A stretch of 24,193 nt of DNA from CAYNGH01 sp964396845 (GCA_964396845.1 CAYNGH010000036.1:1-24193), one strand, 5' to 3'. Shown: positions 15,245-24,001, counted from the stretch's first letter. Notes: generated by a model from the letters alone, not told the origin. A program made the numbers and translations.

Positions 15245-16267
15245 CTAACCTGCATTGGTGACATCCATCACCATCACTGCTTCTGGCCGGCGAATCCTGG
15301 TCAGACCGTAGATACCAGCCACCACATCATAATGAGGATTCGCTTCATTCTGCCCCGAGCGATCTATTAAGAAAGCAAATTTCCCCGGCTTTGGTGTTCC
15401 GTCAGGGGAGTGAAGGGATGGCACCGTTACCACATCAATGATCTCACCAGGCTGACCATCCCCTAAAAACACTACCTTGTTGTCAGGAATGAATTTCTGG
15501 AAGGTACCGGTTTCATCTTCATAGCCTTCATCATACACATTGATTTTTATGCCAGGAAAGAAATAAACTGCATACCGGGACAGGTTACCCGGCAGGACTT
15601 TTTCCTGGACTCCGGCCCCGTTGTAGTAAGTTCTGGTATCATCAGCCAGACAGAAAAGCCTTGCGGTATTGCCGTTTACAAAGATTTCCCCCATACGAAA
15701 ACCTGTGCCAACGAAATCCTGCTGTATCTGCAAAATGTCTTCGATAGGCTTTGCACTACCGGCAGATTCCCAAGAAACTGCAACAGTCTTGTTGAGATTT
15801 TCTTCGGGGATACCATATCCCGCTTCAATACTGATGCCGTTTTCGTTTATGGAAACCTTCCCGGTCAGAAGGGCCTGCCATCGCATCCATTCAAGGCGGT
15901 TCTCAATGCGGTTGTTAAGATTTTCCAGGGACTGCCCAATGAGCTGACGGGCTGTAACCGCCTGAGAATCAGATCCGGAAAGCTGTCCCAGCTTCAATAT
16001 GTCCGATTCCTGGATTCTCTGCATTTCTTTGAAATATGCGGGACGAAAAGTCTTGCGAACCACCTTTGGAAACTTCAGCATCCGGGGGTCCGCGTCCAGG
16101 GCATGGGCCGATGCCATCCCCTGGGGGCCATAAATCTCGTCATATTCAATCTCCTGAAAATAGCTGTTCACCAGAGGCGCAAACCTGCACCCGATGAAAC
16201 GGCCGGGATCTGATTTGAGCTTTTTAATTGCCTCATCAATCCCCTTGGCTGTTGGCCAGTTTATCAT
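15245..16267 (-). CDS. Major capsid protein (lambda gpE family)
   Basis: A 340-residue protein. The ATG at 16267 is preferred over the GTG at 16276; AAAGGG lies a few bases upstream. The N-terminus contains GCRFAPLVNSYFQEIEYDEI and YGPQGMASAHALDADPRMLK, which match the start of lambda E-type capsid proteins. The middle has the expected helix (IENRLEWMRWQALLTGKV), and near the end VVFLGDGQPGEIIDVVTVP resembles the A-domain strand series. The protein forms the HK97-fold shell and probably assembles with the preceding protease/scaffold. It lies between the decoration gene and DUF1320, the usual head-gene order. Confidence 0.85.
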   Translation of the reverse strand: MINWPTAKGIDEAIKKLKSDPGRFIGCRFAPLVNSYFQEIEYDEIYGPQGMASAHALDADPRMLKFPKVVRKTFRPAYFKEMQRIQESDILKLGQLSGSDSQAVTARQLIGQSLENLNNRIENRLEWMRWQALLTGKVSINENGISIEAGYGIPEENLNKTVAVSWESAGSAKPIEDILQIQQDFVGTGFRMGEIFVNGNTARLFCLADDTRTYYNGAGVQEKVLPGNLSRYAVYFFPGIKINVYDEGYEDETGTFQKFIPDNKVVFLGDGQPGEIIDVVTVPSLHSPDGTPKPGKFAFLIDRSGQNEANPHYDVVAGIYGLTRIRRPEAVMVMDVTNAG

Positions 16268-16281
16268 TGACTTCACCCTTT

Positions 16282-16923
16282 CTACATAATAAAATATCCA
16301 TCCACCTTGCGTCCCAGAAGATCCACCATGGCATCTTCATCAAGACCGGAAAGCCTTGATTCCTTGAAGTTTCCCTTGACATACATGGAGGAAACCACAC
16401 TGCCCTGGGACGCATTCACCTGTTCTGATAAAATCCCCAGAGCTGTGCGAGGTTCACTGCGAACCGTGGTGAATGTAAAGGAATCACCCAGCTCAAAATC
16501 TGTGGAACCATCCGATATGGTAAAAGTAACCCTTCCCAGAGCATCAGCATACTCCGATCCAACCTCAGCAGTTCCCACATTTCCCGACACTGATCCAGCA
16601 ACAGAAAATTCCCCGCCATCGGTGGCAGTTGCAGTACAAGTCAAGGTCCAATCCTCGGTGAGAGTGACAAGGTCGTCAACAACAACAGCACTGCAGGTGC
16701 CGTTGCCGATGTTGTCCTCTCCGGCTTCAGGACTTGTGGCCAATGCAATGGCATCCCTGTCGTAGGCGGCGTATTTTCCCGTAGTCGGCACCACACCAAT
16801 TACCGTGCCTGAAGAAAGCACCTGTCCTTCTTCGATTGTGCAAGGGATCAGAACATAGTCCCTTGAACCCACACCCCTGATTTCATCGGGGTCGTGAGTG
16901 TTGATGGCGTCAATACCTGCCAT
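16282..16923 (-). CDS. Head decoration protein (lambda D-like) with an inserted beta domain
   Basis: A 213-residue protein. The ATG at 16923 has AAAGGA 9 bases upstream; the upstream ATG (16941) lacks an SD. The D-like core is split: an N-terminal SRDYVLIPCTIEEGQVLSSG...YAAYDRDA and a C-terminal TALGILSEQVNASQG...VKGNF. Between them (about residues 65-160) lies an extra domain rich in Thr, Ser, Gly with LTCTATATDGGEFSVAGSVSG and FTISDGSTDFELGDSFTFTT, an insert common in phage head decoration proteins. Decoration proteins cement expanded capsids. The 15-base gap to the capsid gene fits coordinated expression. Confidence 0.8.
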   Translation of the reverse strand: MAGIDAINTHDPDEIRGVGSRDYVLIPCTIEEGQVLSSGTVIGVVPTTGKYAAYDRDAIALATSPEAGEDNIGNGTCSAVVVDDLVTLTEDWTLTCTATATDGGEFSVAGSVSGNVGTAEVGSEYADALGRVTFTISDGSTDFELGDSFTFTTVRSEPRTALGILSEQVNASQGSVVSSMYVKGNFKESRLSGLDEDAMVDLLGRKVDGYFIM

Positions 16924-16939
16924 CTGATCACATCCTTTC

Positions 16940-16964
16940 AAAAAAAATAGAAGCCCCCGGCTTC
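16940..16964 (-). terminator. Rho-independent terminator between protease and decoration genes
   Basis: On the - strand GAAGCC (16964-16959), loop GGG, GGCTTC (16955-16950), then TATTTTTTTT (16949-16940). It sits after the protease/scaffold stop (16995) and 17 bases before the decoration gene start. It may set the level of capsid relative to protease. Confidence 0.75.
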
Positions 16965-16994
16965 CTGTTGGTTGAATTGAATTAAACTTCTGGC

Positions 16995-17870
16995 TCAGTC
17001 CTCCCGCCAGGATGTAAACCGCAGTATCTCTTCTGCCTCAGCCCTGGCCTTGCGTGCCTGTTCTTCGCCAGGCTTTTCTGCCTTGGAACCGCACATGGTT
17101 TCAAGATAATAAAATGGGGGTTGTGTTGCCTTGTAAGCAAAAAACTGACGTTGCTGGTTGCTGTCCATAGATAGAATCAATTTCAATTCTTCCGGCCCCA
17201 TGGCAGGGGTGGTGATTCCCTTCTGGATGTGATTTTCCACGATCCTTTCCGCCTGGTTTTCCATCAGGGCTTTTTCAAGACTGAAGCGGGTCGCTCTCAA
17301 GGTTTCAATATCTTCTTTCAACCTGTCAAACTCTACTCTGCTCACATTTTCCACATTATGATCATCAGAATCATCTGAGCTTTTCAGAGGTTCAGACTCA
17401 ATCAGCTCATTGCCTTCTACATCAATTTTTGAAAACATTTCTGCGTTCGACAAAGCAGGAAAGGGAGTAATAGAAACCTCTATCAGTTTCATATCAGGTC
17501 TTTTTATCTCCAGAGAAACCGATACTCTCTTCCACAATCCAAGACGAACCCGTTCCACATTTTCCCTGCCAAGGAACTCCATTTCACCATGCAGTTCCAG
17601 GCCATCGTCCTCCAGCCACAGTTTCCGCACAAACCCCACCGTATCCCTGGCGCTTGAGGAATGATCAAGCTGAATCGGCACAGCCTGATCAGGATCAAAG
17701 TTTTCTACTATCCGTTCCAAATCTGCAACAGTATAATCCCTGCCCTTGTGCACGCCGACATAAAACAGGCGGGCCTCCTTTAACAGGCTTTCTCCGGCAT
17801 CAACTTCATCAGGAGCAAGCTCCACGGGGTTATCCATCACTGTAAATCTCTCAATGGTAACATTCTCCAT
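16995..17870 (-). CDS. Head maturation protease with C-terminal scaffold region
   Basis: A 291-residue protein. The ATG at 17870 has AAGGAGGTGG just upstream; the open frame extends to 17906 without an SD. The N-terminal about 150 residues look like a prohead protease of the phage I or U35-type: an ARLFYVGVHKGRDYTVADL segment, H70 in PIQLDHSSSARDTVG, and a Ser-containing strand GLWKRVSVSLEI, followed by LIEVSITPFPALSNA, which is typical for these enzymes. The remaining C-terminal half is a coiled coil (VEFDRLKEDIETLRATRFSLE) with KALMENQAER, which fits an internal scaffold region released by autocleavage. The enzyme processes capsid and scaffold during assembly. It lies upstream of the decoration and capsid genes. 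Confidence 0.82.
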   Translation of the reverse strand: MENVTIERFTVMDNPVELAPDEVDAGESLLKEARLFYVGVHKGRDYTVADLERIVENFDPDQAVPIQLDHSSSARDTVGFVRKLWLEDDGLELHGEMEFLGRENVERVRLGLWKRVSVSLEIKRPDMKLIEVSITPFPALSNAEMFSKIDVEGNELIESEPLKSSDDSDDHNVENVSRVEFDRLKEDIETLRATRFSLEKALMENQAERIVENHIQKGITTPAMGPEELKLILSMDSNQQRQFFAYKATQPPFYYLETMCGSKAEKPGEEQARKARAEAEEILRFTSWRED

Positions 17871-17938
17871 TGTTCCACCTCCTTTCCTGATTGTTTTTTC
17901 ATACAAATGATTATTGTTTTATTCTTTTTTTGTTGTTC

Positions 17939-18214
17939 TCACCTTCCTTCGCCTACTTTATCTGATATTTTTTCTATCTTCTCTTCCAATGTCAGGTCTT
18001 TGTTTTCTGCTTTTTCTGCCTTTGCGATTTTTTTCCTGATGATTTTCAAAACATAATTATGAAAAAGGCGGTTTATGATTTGTTTCACTCTATCCTTCCG
18101 TTGTTCATCTTTTTCAAGTTCACTGAGATCCTTGAGGCTTTCACCTTCTTCATAGATATATTCCACCGGCAGATGCTCAATAATCTTATCAGATATTTCC
18201 AAATGGATTTCCAT
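17939..18214 (-). CDS. Small helical charged protein, function unknown
   Basis: A 91-residue protein with SD GAGGAGG 10 bases before the ATG. It is rich in Lys, Glu, Ile and Leu and is predicted to be wholly helical, with two segments (KDRVKQIINRLFHNYVLKIIRK, then AKAEKAENKDLTLEEKIEKI) resembling amphipathic helices. It lies between the collagen-like gene and the protease. Possible roles include fibre assembly or scaffolding, but nothing identifies it. Confidence 0.6.
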   Translation of the reverse strand: MEIHLEISDKIIEHLPVEYIYEEGESLKDLSELEKDEQRKDRVKQIINRLFHNYVLKIIRKKIAKAEKAENKDLTLEEKIEKISDKVGEGR

Positions 18215-18234
18215 TAATTACATACCTCCTCAAA

Positions 18235-20267
18235 TTACGCTAAAACAACATCAGATTCTTCCACGCCATAGCCAAATAATTCAATATACCAAGAAGCAGC
18301 GTGCTCTGCGCTGGCCCAAGCCCTTAACCTGATATATGCATCATCCAAGGTTGCAGAATGTGCATAATCAAGCATTACTCGAATATGAGCACTCCCGGAA
18401 GTAGGATAATGATGATCCTCATATGGTGTCCTGTCAGATGAATTATTGTTGAGAAAAACGCCATTGATATAATAATTCGTAAGCCGGGAAACTCCCCATG
18501 ACCTTTTACACATCTGGCCATATCGCCCGATAAGCTTCACAGTTATAAATGCCCGGCTATTGGCAGGGAAATATATATCTGCAAGAGTATTGTGGCCATA
18601 TGCAAGAGTGCCAGTATCGGGAAAAATCAATATCTTCTGGTCAGCATCTGACATCAGGGACATGGCCCCGGAAGGGTATTCCGTGATATTATTTGCAGAA
18701 ATGTTATCATCATCATCAATCTCAACACCGGTGTCTTCCAACTCATCGCCATCCTCATTTGCCCATCGAGGGACACCTTTTTCGGTGCTGGAAGCCGGGC
18801 CGGAAATACCCCCGCCGGCATCTGCAACGGCTTCTAATGTAGAGCCGTTTCCCTTCAGGAAGCCCGTCAAGTTTGTCGAAGTGGAGGATGTGATTTCGTT
18901 GGGGCCAGGGTCGCCGGGGTCGCCCTTGGGGCCTTGTTCTCCGGGAGGGCCTTGAATGCCGGGGTCGCCCTGGTCGCCCTTCGGCCCCTGTTCTCCTTGG
19001 ATGCCCTGCTCACCGGGAGGGCCTTGGATGCCGGGGTCGCCCTGGTCGCCCTTCGGCCCCTGTTCTCCTTGGATGCCCTGCTNNNNNNNNNNNNNNNNNN
19101 NNNNNNNNNNNNNNNNNNNNNNNNNNNNNNNNNNNNNNNNNNNNNNNNNNNNNNNNNNNNNNNNNNNNNNNNNNNNNNNNNNCTCCGGGAGGGCCTTGAA
19201 TGCCTTGGTCGCCCTGGTCGCCCTTGGGGCCTTGTTCTCCGGGAGGGCCTTGGATACCAGTGTCGCCAGTGTCGCCCTTGGGGCCTTGTTCTCCGGGAGG
19301 GCCTTGGATGCCGGGGTCGCCCTGGTCGCCCTTCGGCCCTTGTTCTCCTTGGATGCCCTGCTCTCCGGGAGGGCCTTGGATGCCGGGGTCGCCCTGGTCG
19401 CCCTTGGGGCCTTGTTCTCCGGGAGGGCCTTGGATGCCGGGGTCGCCCTGGNNNNNNNNNNNNNNNNNNNNNNNNNNNNNNNNNNNNNNNNNNNNNNNNN
19501 NNNNNNNNNNNNNNNNNNNNNNNNNNNNNNNNNNNNNNNNNNNNNNNNNNNTCGCCCTTCGGCCCTTGTTCTCCTTGGAAGCCCTGCTCACCGGGAGGGC
19601 CTTGGATGCCGGGGTCGCCGGGGTCGCCCTTGGGGCCTTGTTCTCCGGGAGGGCCTTGGATGCCGGGGTCGCCGGGGTCGCCCTTGGGGCCCTGCTCTCC
19701 GGGAGGGCCGGGGATTGACCGCCCCAGGGGATCTGACACCAGCAAATAAGATGAGCACTGGGCAAGGGCCATCAATATTATCCCTTTATACCCTCTCCAG
19801 AATACCTTGTTGGCAACTCCATCAGCCTTTGTCATCAATTCTTGAATTATTATAAGCTTCTGTTTTTCAATTTTGACCAGATCCAAATCACCCTCTGCCA
19901 TGCTCATCAAACTGTCTATCGATTTTTCAAGAGCACTGGAAAACTCGTCACCCATGGCCCGGGCAAGATTGGAAACCCAGATATCCCCGTCAGGAAGGGG
20001 TTTCGGATGATAATCACAGCTGATCCCCTTTTCCTGAGTAATTTCTTCAATGGAACAAGCTCCCTCCAGAAGTCCGTGACAGTAAGCCTCCACGAGGAAA
20101 TCCCCCATCAGACTAATAATCCTTGACTTCCCTGTCTGCCCTGCTGATTCATTACCCCTAAGCATAGCCTCCAATATATCCGTCAGAAGATTCTGCAGAC
20201 GTGGGCGGAAGTCGGCTTTTAACAACTCCAGAGATTTCAATCCACCAGCTTCAACAGAACTACTCAT
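18235..20267 (-). CDS. Collagen-like phage fibre protein (interrupted by two assembly gaps)
   Basis: Residues 1-186 form a helical N-terminal domain (LKADFRPRLQNLLTDILEAML, ARAMGDEFSSALEKSIDSL) ending in a hydrophobic segment YKGIILMALAQ. From 19709 to 18904 the frame encodes a Gly-x-y collagen repeat of the type GDPGDPGIQGPPGEQGPK. The C-terminal about 220 residues begin NEITSSTSTNLTGFLKGNGST, a motif common at the start of phage fibre heads, and are beta-rich. Start 20267 has GAGGTGG upstream; it overlaps the portal stop by 8 bases. The two 100-N runs make the reading frame appear to change twice; the flanks fit one frame if each true gap is a multiple of three. The gene lies between portal and protease rather than among tail genes, so it may be a head fibre. 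Confidence 0.8.
19083..19182. other. Assembly gap (100 N)
   Basis: Exactly 100 N, a conventional scaffold gap of unknown true size. Joining both flanks directly gives GGCCCTCCCGGAG followed by AGCAGGGC, a seamless GPPGEQG repeat. Confidence 0.95.
19452..19551. other. Assembly gap (100 N)
   Basis: Exactly 100 N. Joining both flanks directly gives GGGCGA followed by CCAGGGCGAC, a seamless GDQGD repeat unit in frame. Confidence 0.95.
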
Positions 20268-21618
20268 CACAACCCACCTCAAACCTGCTCAGCAATCCGT
20301 TCAGGCTTTGGCGAAACTGAGCCATTCTGTGCTGGGAATCATCCTGATGTTCCCGGTTGACAGACACCTGCTCTTCCCAGTGTTCATGAGAAATCCCCGG
20401 AGCGCCTATCCTGCAGCGCACATGTTGCATATCCTCAAAACGTTCCGGCGACAGGTATCCGGCACTGGTCATCTCCCGGAATATTCCTGCAAAGAGTCTG
20501 GCATCTTCCGCCTTGAACTGTTCGATGTTGAACTGACCCCAGTCTTCCTGAGGACCAAAATTCCAGGTAATCAACCTTCGCACCAGCTGATCGATCAGCG
20601 TATCAGTCACCTCCCGCACCAGCTGTTCAAGGGAAAGAATAAACAGATCAAAATGAGTCCTGCCCAGAGCCTGACTGCCTGTACTGCCGTGATCCCCCAC
20701 CAGTGATGGAATTAGAAGGCCCCGATATATCATCCTGTTGAAATAGACCACGGCAGATTCAAAGTCCCCCCCCAGAGCCGTGCCATGCTCAAGAAAACTG
20801 ATCTGGGAAGATCCTGAAAGAGCCACCCCCGTTGCCGTCTGAATCGAATCAAGAACCTTAGCCATATACTCCAGCTGGGTCATTCGATTCCCCTGCTCAT
20901 CAGTAATGACTGCGTCAGGATCCTCCACACGCCCCACTGCAGTAGGAGAACCATACTTTTCAAGGGTCCTGGCCCAGTTGACAATCATCTGTTTCTTGAC
21001 AAAATAATCAGAATAAACCGATTTTAAACGGCTGATACCATAAGGATTGCCAAACCTCTCCCGATGAGTATATATCAGCAGTTTCTCCACAGGAATTTCC
21101 ACAGATTCCCCAATATCCCCCAGAATACTCACACCGCTGACCCGGTTCTTTAAAGGCCCCGATGAGTGAAGCTGAAACGATAGCTGGCCCGGATGGACAA
21201 ACTGAACATCCCTCAGTTGAATGAAACCATCATAGTATTCCAGAATCATCTCCCCTGCAGAAAACCCGGACCACAATGCACCAAGCATCCCATCAAGAAC
21301 CTGGCTGATGGATCCCCGAACCCGCTCGAACTGAGCATTGACAAACCTTGAAATCTCCTCAACGGGGTGACTGTATCCGCCAATGCGTGAAATGGCCGAG
21401 AGTTTTACGAACTCTATCCCAGAAGAGCAGGTTTCATCAGTATCAATCATCTTTTCATAGGTGTCAATCCCGACACGGTCAGGATTCTGGAAGGAATCCA
21501 ACAGATCAAACAGCCCGGCACTGTTCAGAACCGGGCCCCGATTGTATATCCGATAGAGATTTTCTGCCACCTTTCGGGAAATAATCCCCTCATCCTGCTC
21601 CAACCTTGTATTGGGCAT
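20260..21618 (-). CDS. Portal protein (DUF935, Mu gp29-like)
   Basis: A 452-residue protein with GGGAG 9 bases before the ATG. Family-type segments: DLLDSFQNPDRVGIDTYEKM, then a helical region with DETCSSGIEFVKLSAI, then GALWSGFSAGEMILEYYDG, PVEKLLIYTHRERFGNPYGIS (the portal signature around a Phe-Gly-Asn-Pro), and the C-terminal helices with GDFESAVVYFNRMI and SLVGDHGSTGSQALGRTHFDLF. These match DUF935 portals, which form the dodecameric ring through which DNA is packaged. It follows the terminase by 32 bases and is overlapped by the collagen-like gene. Confidence 0.88.
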   Translation of the reverse strand: MPNTRLEQDEGIISRKVAENLYRIYNRGPVLNSAGLFDLLDSFQNPDRVGIDTYEKMIDTDETCSSGIEFVKLSAISRIGGYSHPVEEISRFVNAQFERVRGSISQVLDGMLGALWSGFSAGEMILEYYDGFIQLRDVQFVHPGQLSFQLHSSGPLKNRVSGVSILGDIGESVEIPVEKLLIYTHRERFGNPYGISRLKSVYSDYFVKKQMIVNWARTLEKYGSPTAVGRVEDPDAVITDEQGNRMTQLEYMAKVLDSIQTATGVALSGSSQISFLEHGTALGGDFESAVVYFNRMIYRGLLIPSLVGDHGSTGSQALGRTHFDLFILSLEQLVREVTDTLIDQLVRRLITWNFGPQEDWGQFNIEQFKAEDARLFAGIFREMTSAGYLSPERFEDMQHVRCRIGAPGISHEHWEEQVSVNREHQDDSQHRMAQFRQSLNGLLSRFEVGCDE

Positions 21619-21650
21619 ATTTTCAACTCCCTTTCATTGATTTTGATTTA

Positions 21651-23297
21651 TTATCTTTTATTGACGATCTCCGCCCATCTATTTCGGGCACCCTTTACTT
21701 TAATTGCAACCCTTGCCACTTTTTTGTCGCCGGATCCGGCGATATTACAGTAGTTCAGGGCATGAGCAAAATGATCCTCACCGGTCCTGACATAACGGAA
21801 GCTCACCTGGCCTGTGGAAGGATCTTCATACTGAATTCTGGCCATATTATGACAGTGCTCCGCCAGCTGACGCACCTTCATGCATACCGGCGGAAGCTGA
21901 ATCATTTCCAGGCGAATCATCTCAAAGAGTCCGTCAAGAGATGCAGTGCGGTTCACCTCAACACGGCCTTCACCTCCACTGGCCCAGCGGAGTTTTTCCC
22001 GCATTGAATGGCTGTAGTAGCAACAATAAACCCTTCCCGGAAACCTGGCGGCGAAATTCAAGGCACTGTGCTGGTTGGGCAAGGCATCAATTACACAACG
22101 GCGCACCTTGTAATCAATCATCAGGGGATCCAGCTCCTGAAAACTGTCCAGCTCAAACAACCGCAGAACCTTAAATCCGCCATCCTCGGCCTGAGTCCCA
22201 AGAACCGCATGAAGCCTTCTTCCCTGGTCAACCCCCAAAAAACAACTACTCTGGGCTTCCCCTGCAGGATCTATAGAACAGCACTCCAGCACCTGGCTTA
22301 CCTGCAGACGATCCCGGGAATCTATATAAGGCATCCCCAACCGATGATTGTAAAACAATGTGCGATCCACCATGGGATCTTCATATTCTTCCAGTATCTC
22401 ACCCAGGTCAGCCCTGGGAGAATATAGCTGGCTGATGTGATAACCTCTTATTCTGTCAGCTCCGGGATGTCGGGCTACCCATTCCCCCAAGGCAGGGTCA
22501 AGAGCCTTGCCGCACTTTATGCACACAAGGATGACCCTGCCTGTTGCATGCCGGGCCAGACAAGATGGGAATTCATCCTCCACGCAACTGCTGTGCCCGC
22601 ATCGGGAACACCGCAATAACCAGTAACGCTGGTCGCTTCGCTGGAATTCACCATCAATGCCGTAGCCGGGAATGGTGGGGGTGGAAACTTCGAGAATCCA
22701 ACGGTAACGGGAATGATCCACTCGATGGCAGGCTGCCTCCTTCTGTCGGGGCTGTGCCTCGTCCAATTCGTCAAATATTATAAAATCAGCATCAATAGAC
22801 TTGATCCGGGAACCGGATCGTCCCGAATCACCACCCCTGGAATGATACAATCCACGAAAATATAAGCTCCCCTGACCTATCTGCTTTAATCCCGTGTTGT
22901 CAACAGGCTTTCCCCTGCCGATGCTCCGGCCCAAAAGCATGGAAAGAGCAGGACTTTGACTTGTCAGCTTGCCGAAGCGATCCTGGGAGAAATCCCGGAC
23001 ATCAGAATCAGTGGGGAAAAAATATATCACTGTCATTCCCTTGGTGTCACAGGCCCATATAGCCCTGGCCAGAGCATAAGTGGATATACCCATCTGAGAT
23101 GCCTTTTCCACTACAATCCGAGGATTGCAATCGGTATAAATTTCTTTCAAATATTGATGTTCTGCAAAATCAAGATTCTGCTCCCCCAGAACCATATTCT
23201 GACGGGCCCACCACGGAAGAAACCCCTGAGCCATCTGAGCACGGCATACCCAGGAGGGCCTTTTCAAGAATCCTGATAACTGTTTTTTCTTCTTCAT
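21651..23297 (-). CDS. Terminase large subunit (GpA family)
   Basis: Packages DNA into the prohead as an ATPase and nuclease. Near residues 64-72 is the Walker A-like VEKASQMGIS; Walker B IIFDELDEA has D176 and E177. A PTIPGYGIDGEF segment precedes a GpA-like zinc module (CSRCG, then CIKCGK). The C-terminal nuclease domain starts at FLGVDQGRRLHAVLG and has VIDALPN, as in RNase H-like terminase nucleases. The gene uses the same frame to 23357. I place the start at the ATG 23297, which has GGAAGG 8 bases upstream; the ATG 23234, where FLPWWARQ homology begins, is an alternative. The first choice overlaps the upstream gene by 128 bases. GpA-type packaging implies a cos-like or pac-like site nearby. 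Confidence 0.88.
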   Translation of the reverse strand: MKKKKQLSGFLKRPSWVCRAQMAQGFLPWWARQNMVLGEQNLDFAEHQYLKEIYTDCNPRIVVEKASQMGISTYALARAIWACDTKGMTVIYFFPTDSDVRDFSQDRFGKLTSQSPALSMLLGRSIGRGKPVDNTGLKQIGQGSLYFRGLYHSRGGDSGRSGSRIKSIDADFIIFDELDEAQPRQKEAACHRVDHSRYRWILEVSTPTIPGYGIDGEFQRSDQRYWLLRCSRCGHSSCVEDEFPSCLARHATGRVILVCIKCGKALDPALGEWVARHPGADRIRGYHISQLYSPRADLGEILEEYEDPMVDRTLFYNHRLGMPYIDSRDRLQVSQVLECCSIDPAGEAQSSCFLGVDQGRRLHAVLGTQAEDGGFKVLRLFELDSFQELDPLMIDYKVRRCVIDALPNQHSALNFAARFPGRVYCCYYSHSMREKLRWASGGEGRVEVNRTASLDGLFEMIRLEMIQLPPVCMKVRQLAEHCHNMARIQYEDPSTGQVSFRYVRTGEDHFAHALNYCNIAGSGDKKVARVAIKVKGARNRWAEIVNKR

Positions 23298-23787
23298 CCC
23301 CAAGGCCTTCCAGCAACTCTCCCAGGGTGGGATTTCCCCATTTGGCAGCCTGCTCATATGGATTCAAATACTCCTGCTTTTCGTCTTGTGATTTCTTCAA
23401 CATTCCCAGATCAAACTTCAACCGGATCAAGTCAGACAACAGCTTTCTTGCCGTTTCCACCTGCCGGTCCCCGGCTTGTTGCGGATATTCCTGCTCCTTT
23501 TCATAATCAAGAGCCTGCTCCACCCTCAACAGCTGAATATGAAAAAGGTTGGACAGATGCTCCACCTCGGAAGACTCCTGGTCGATTCCATTTAATCTTT
23601 GCCCCAGAGGAACCCGCCCTGCACTCTGTTTTTGAACTCCCCGGGCATTTCCATTACTGCCCGATGCAAAACCGTTGCCCGGAAGATGCGAATTCGCCAT
23701 AGCCTGATTTGATCTGTGCTGACCACCTCCGCCATTGCACCGGGAAGAATCCAGAATATCCCCCAGAGCTTGAATCTCCTTTTTCAT
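23170..23787 (-). CDS. Probable terminase small subunit or packaging accessory protein
   Basis: A 205-residue protein, first gene of the visible late operon. SD GGAGGG lies 5 bases before the ATG. The N-terminal third is rich in Gly, Asn and Ser and looks disordered. Residues of about 75-165 are helical (VEHLSNLFHIQLLRVEQALDYEKEQEYPQQAG, then ARKLLSDLIRLKFDLGMLKKS and PTLGELLEGLG). No clear helix-turn-helix is seen, so DNA binding is not shown. Its position directly before the GpA-type large subunit is the usual place for the small subunit. The C-terminal part overlaps the large-subunit frame and may be a tail of low complexity. Confidence 0.5.
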   Translation of the reverse strand: MKKEIQALGDILDSSRCNGGGGQHRSNQAMANSHLPGNGFASGSNGNARGVQKQSAGRVPLGQRLNGIDQESSEVEHLSNLFHIQLLRVEQALDYEKEQEYPQQAGDRQVETARKLLSDLIRLKFDLGMLKKSQDEKQEYLNPYEQAAKWGNPTLGELLEGLGDEEEKTVIRILEKALLGMPCSDGSGVSSVVGPSEYGSGGAES

Positions 23788-23861
23788 TCCATCCCTCCAG
23801 TCAAGTAAATTAAAATACAGGAGTTACGCATTTTTTATTTACGGGGGAAACTTTTTCGTGA

Positions 23862-23880
23862 CCCATTTTTAGAAAATGGG
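23862..23880. repeat. Perfect inverted repeat
   Basis: CCCATTTT (23862-23869), loop TAG, AAAATGGG (23873-23880), an exact 8 bp stem. Its right arm runs into AATGGGGAAA, which also precedes the second direct repeat, whereas the left arm is absent there. It lies 75 bases upstream of the first late gene and has no U-rich tail. Confidence 0.7.
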
Positions 23881-23887
23881 GAAAATA

Positions 23888-23942
23888 TGAGTCGTGATGT
23901 CCATGATCCTTGGGATATAGCTCTCGGGCCGATTCATTCATA
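23888..23942. repeat. 55-base direct repeat, copy 1
   Basis: Identical over 55 bases to 24139-24193 (TGAGTCGTGATGTCCATGAT at the start, GATTCATTCATA at the end). The similarity extends about 15 bases further left (AATGGGGAAA), with one small difference. Copy spacing is 251 bases. Read on the - strand, both copies begin an identical 18-codon frame (MNESARELYPKDHGHHDS). Confidence 0.9.
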
Positions 23943-24001
23943 ACCTTTACTCAAACTCTCGACTGCAGGATTCCCCCGCCCCCCCCAAAAAAGCTTTAAA
24001 T

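Larger units (their letters stand above)
18904..19709 (-). repeat. Collagen-type Gly-x-y tandem repeat region
   Basis: A GC-rich repeat in units of about 54 bases (18 residues, GDPGDPGIQGPPGEQGPK with variants GDQ, GDT and inserted GIQGEQ or GFQGEQ). It is coding on the - strand in phase throughout. The high identity between units explains the two 100-N assembly gaps. Copy number is therefore uncertain. Confidence 0.9.

Noticed and set aside
18898..19712. Tandem repeats as a possible CRISPR array
   Set aside because: Units are contiguous, coding and without unique spacers; it is a collagen repeat.
18934..19855. Several long + strand frames rich in Gly/Pro or Arg/Ala opposite the collagen repeats
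   Set aside because: Shadows of a repetitive coding region; any frame stays open through GC-rich 54-base repeats and N runs.
23812..23941. Short - strand frame from the first direct repeat (about 43 codons)
   Set aside because: Start has AAAGG only 2 bases away, the frame crosses a perfect hairpin, and it shares only the repeat-encoded first residues with the other copy.
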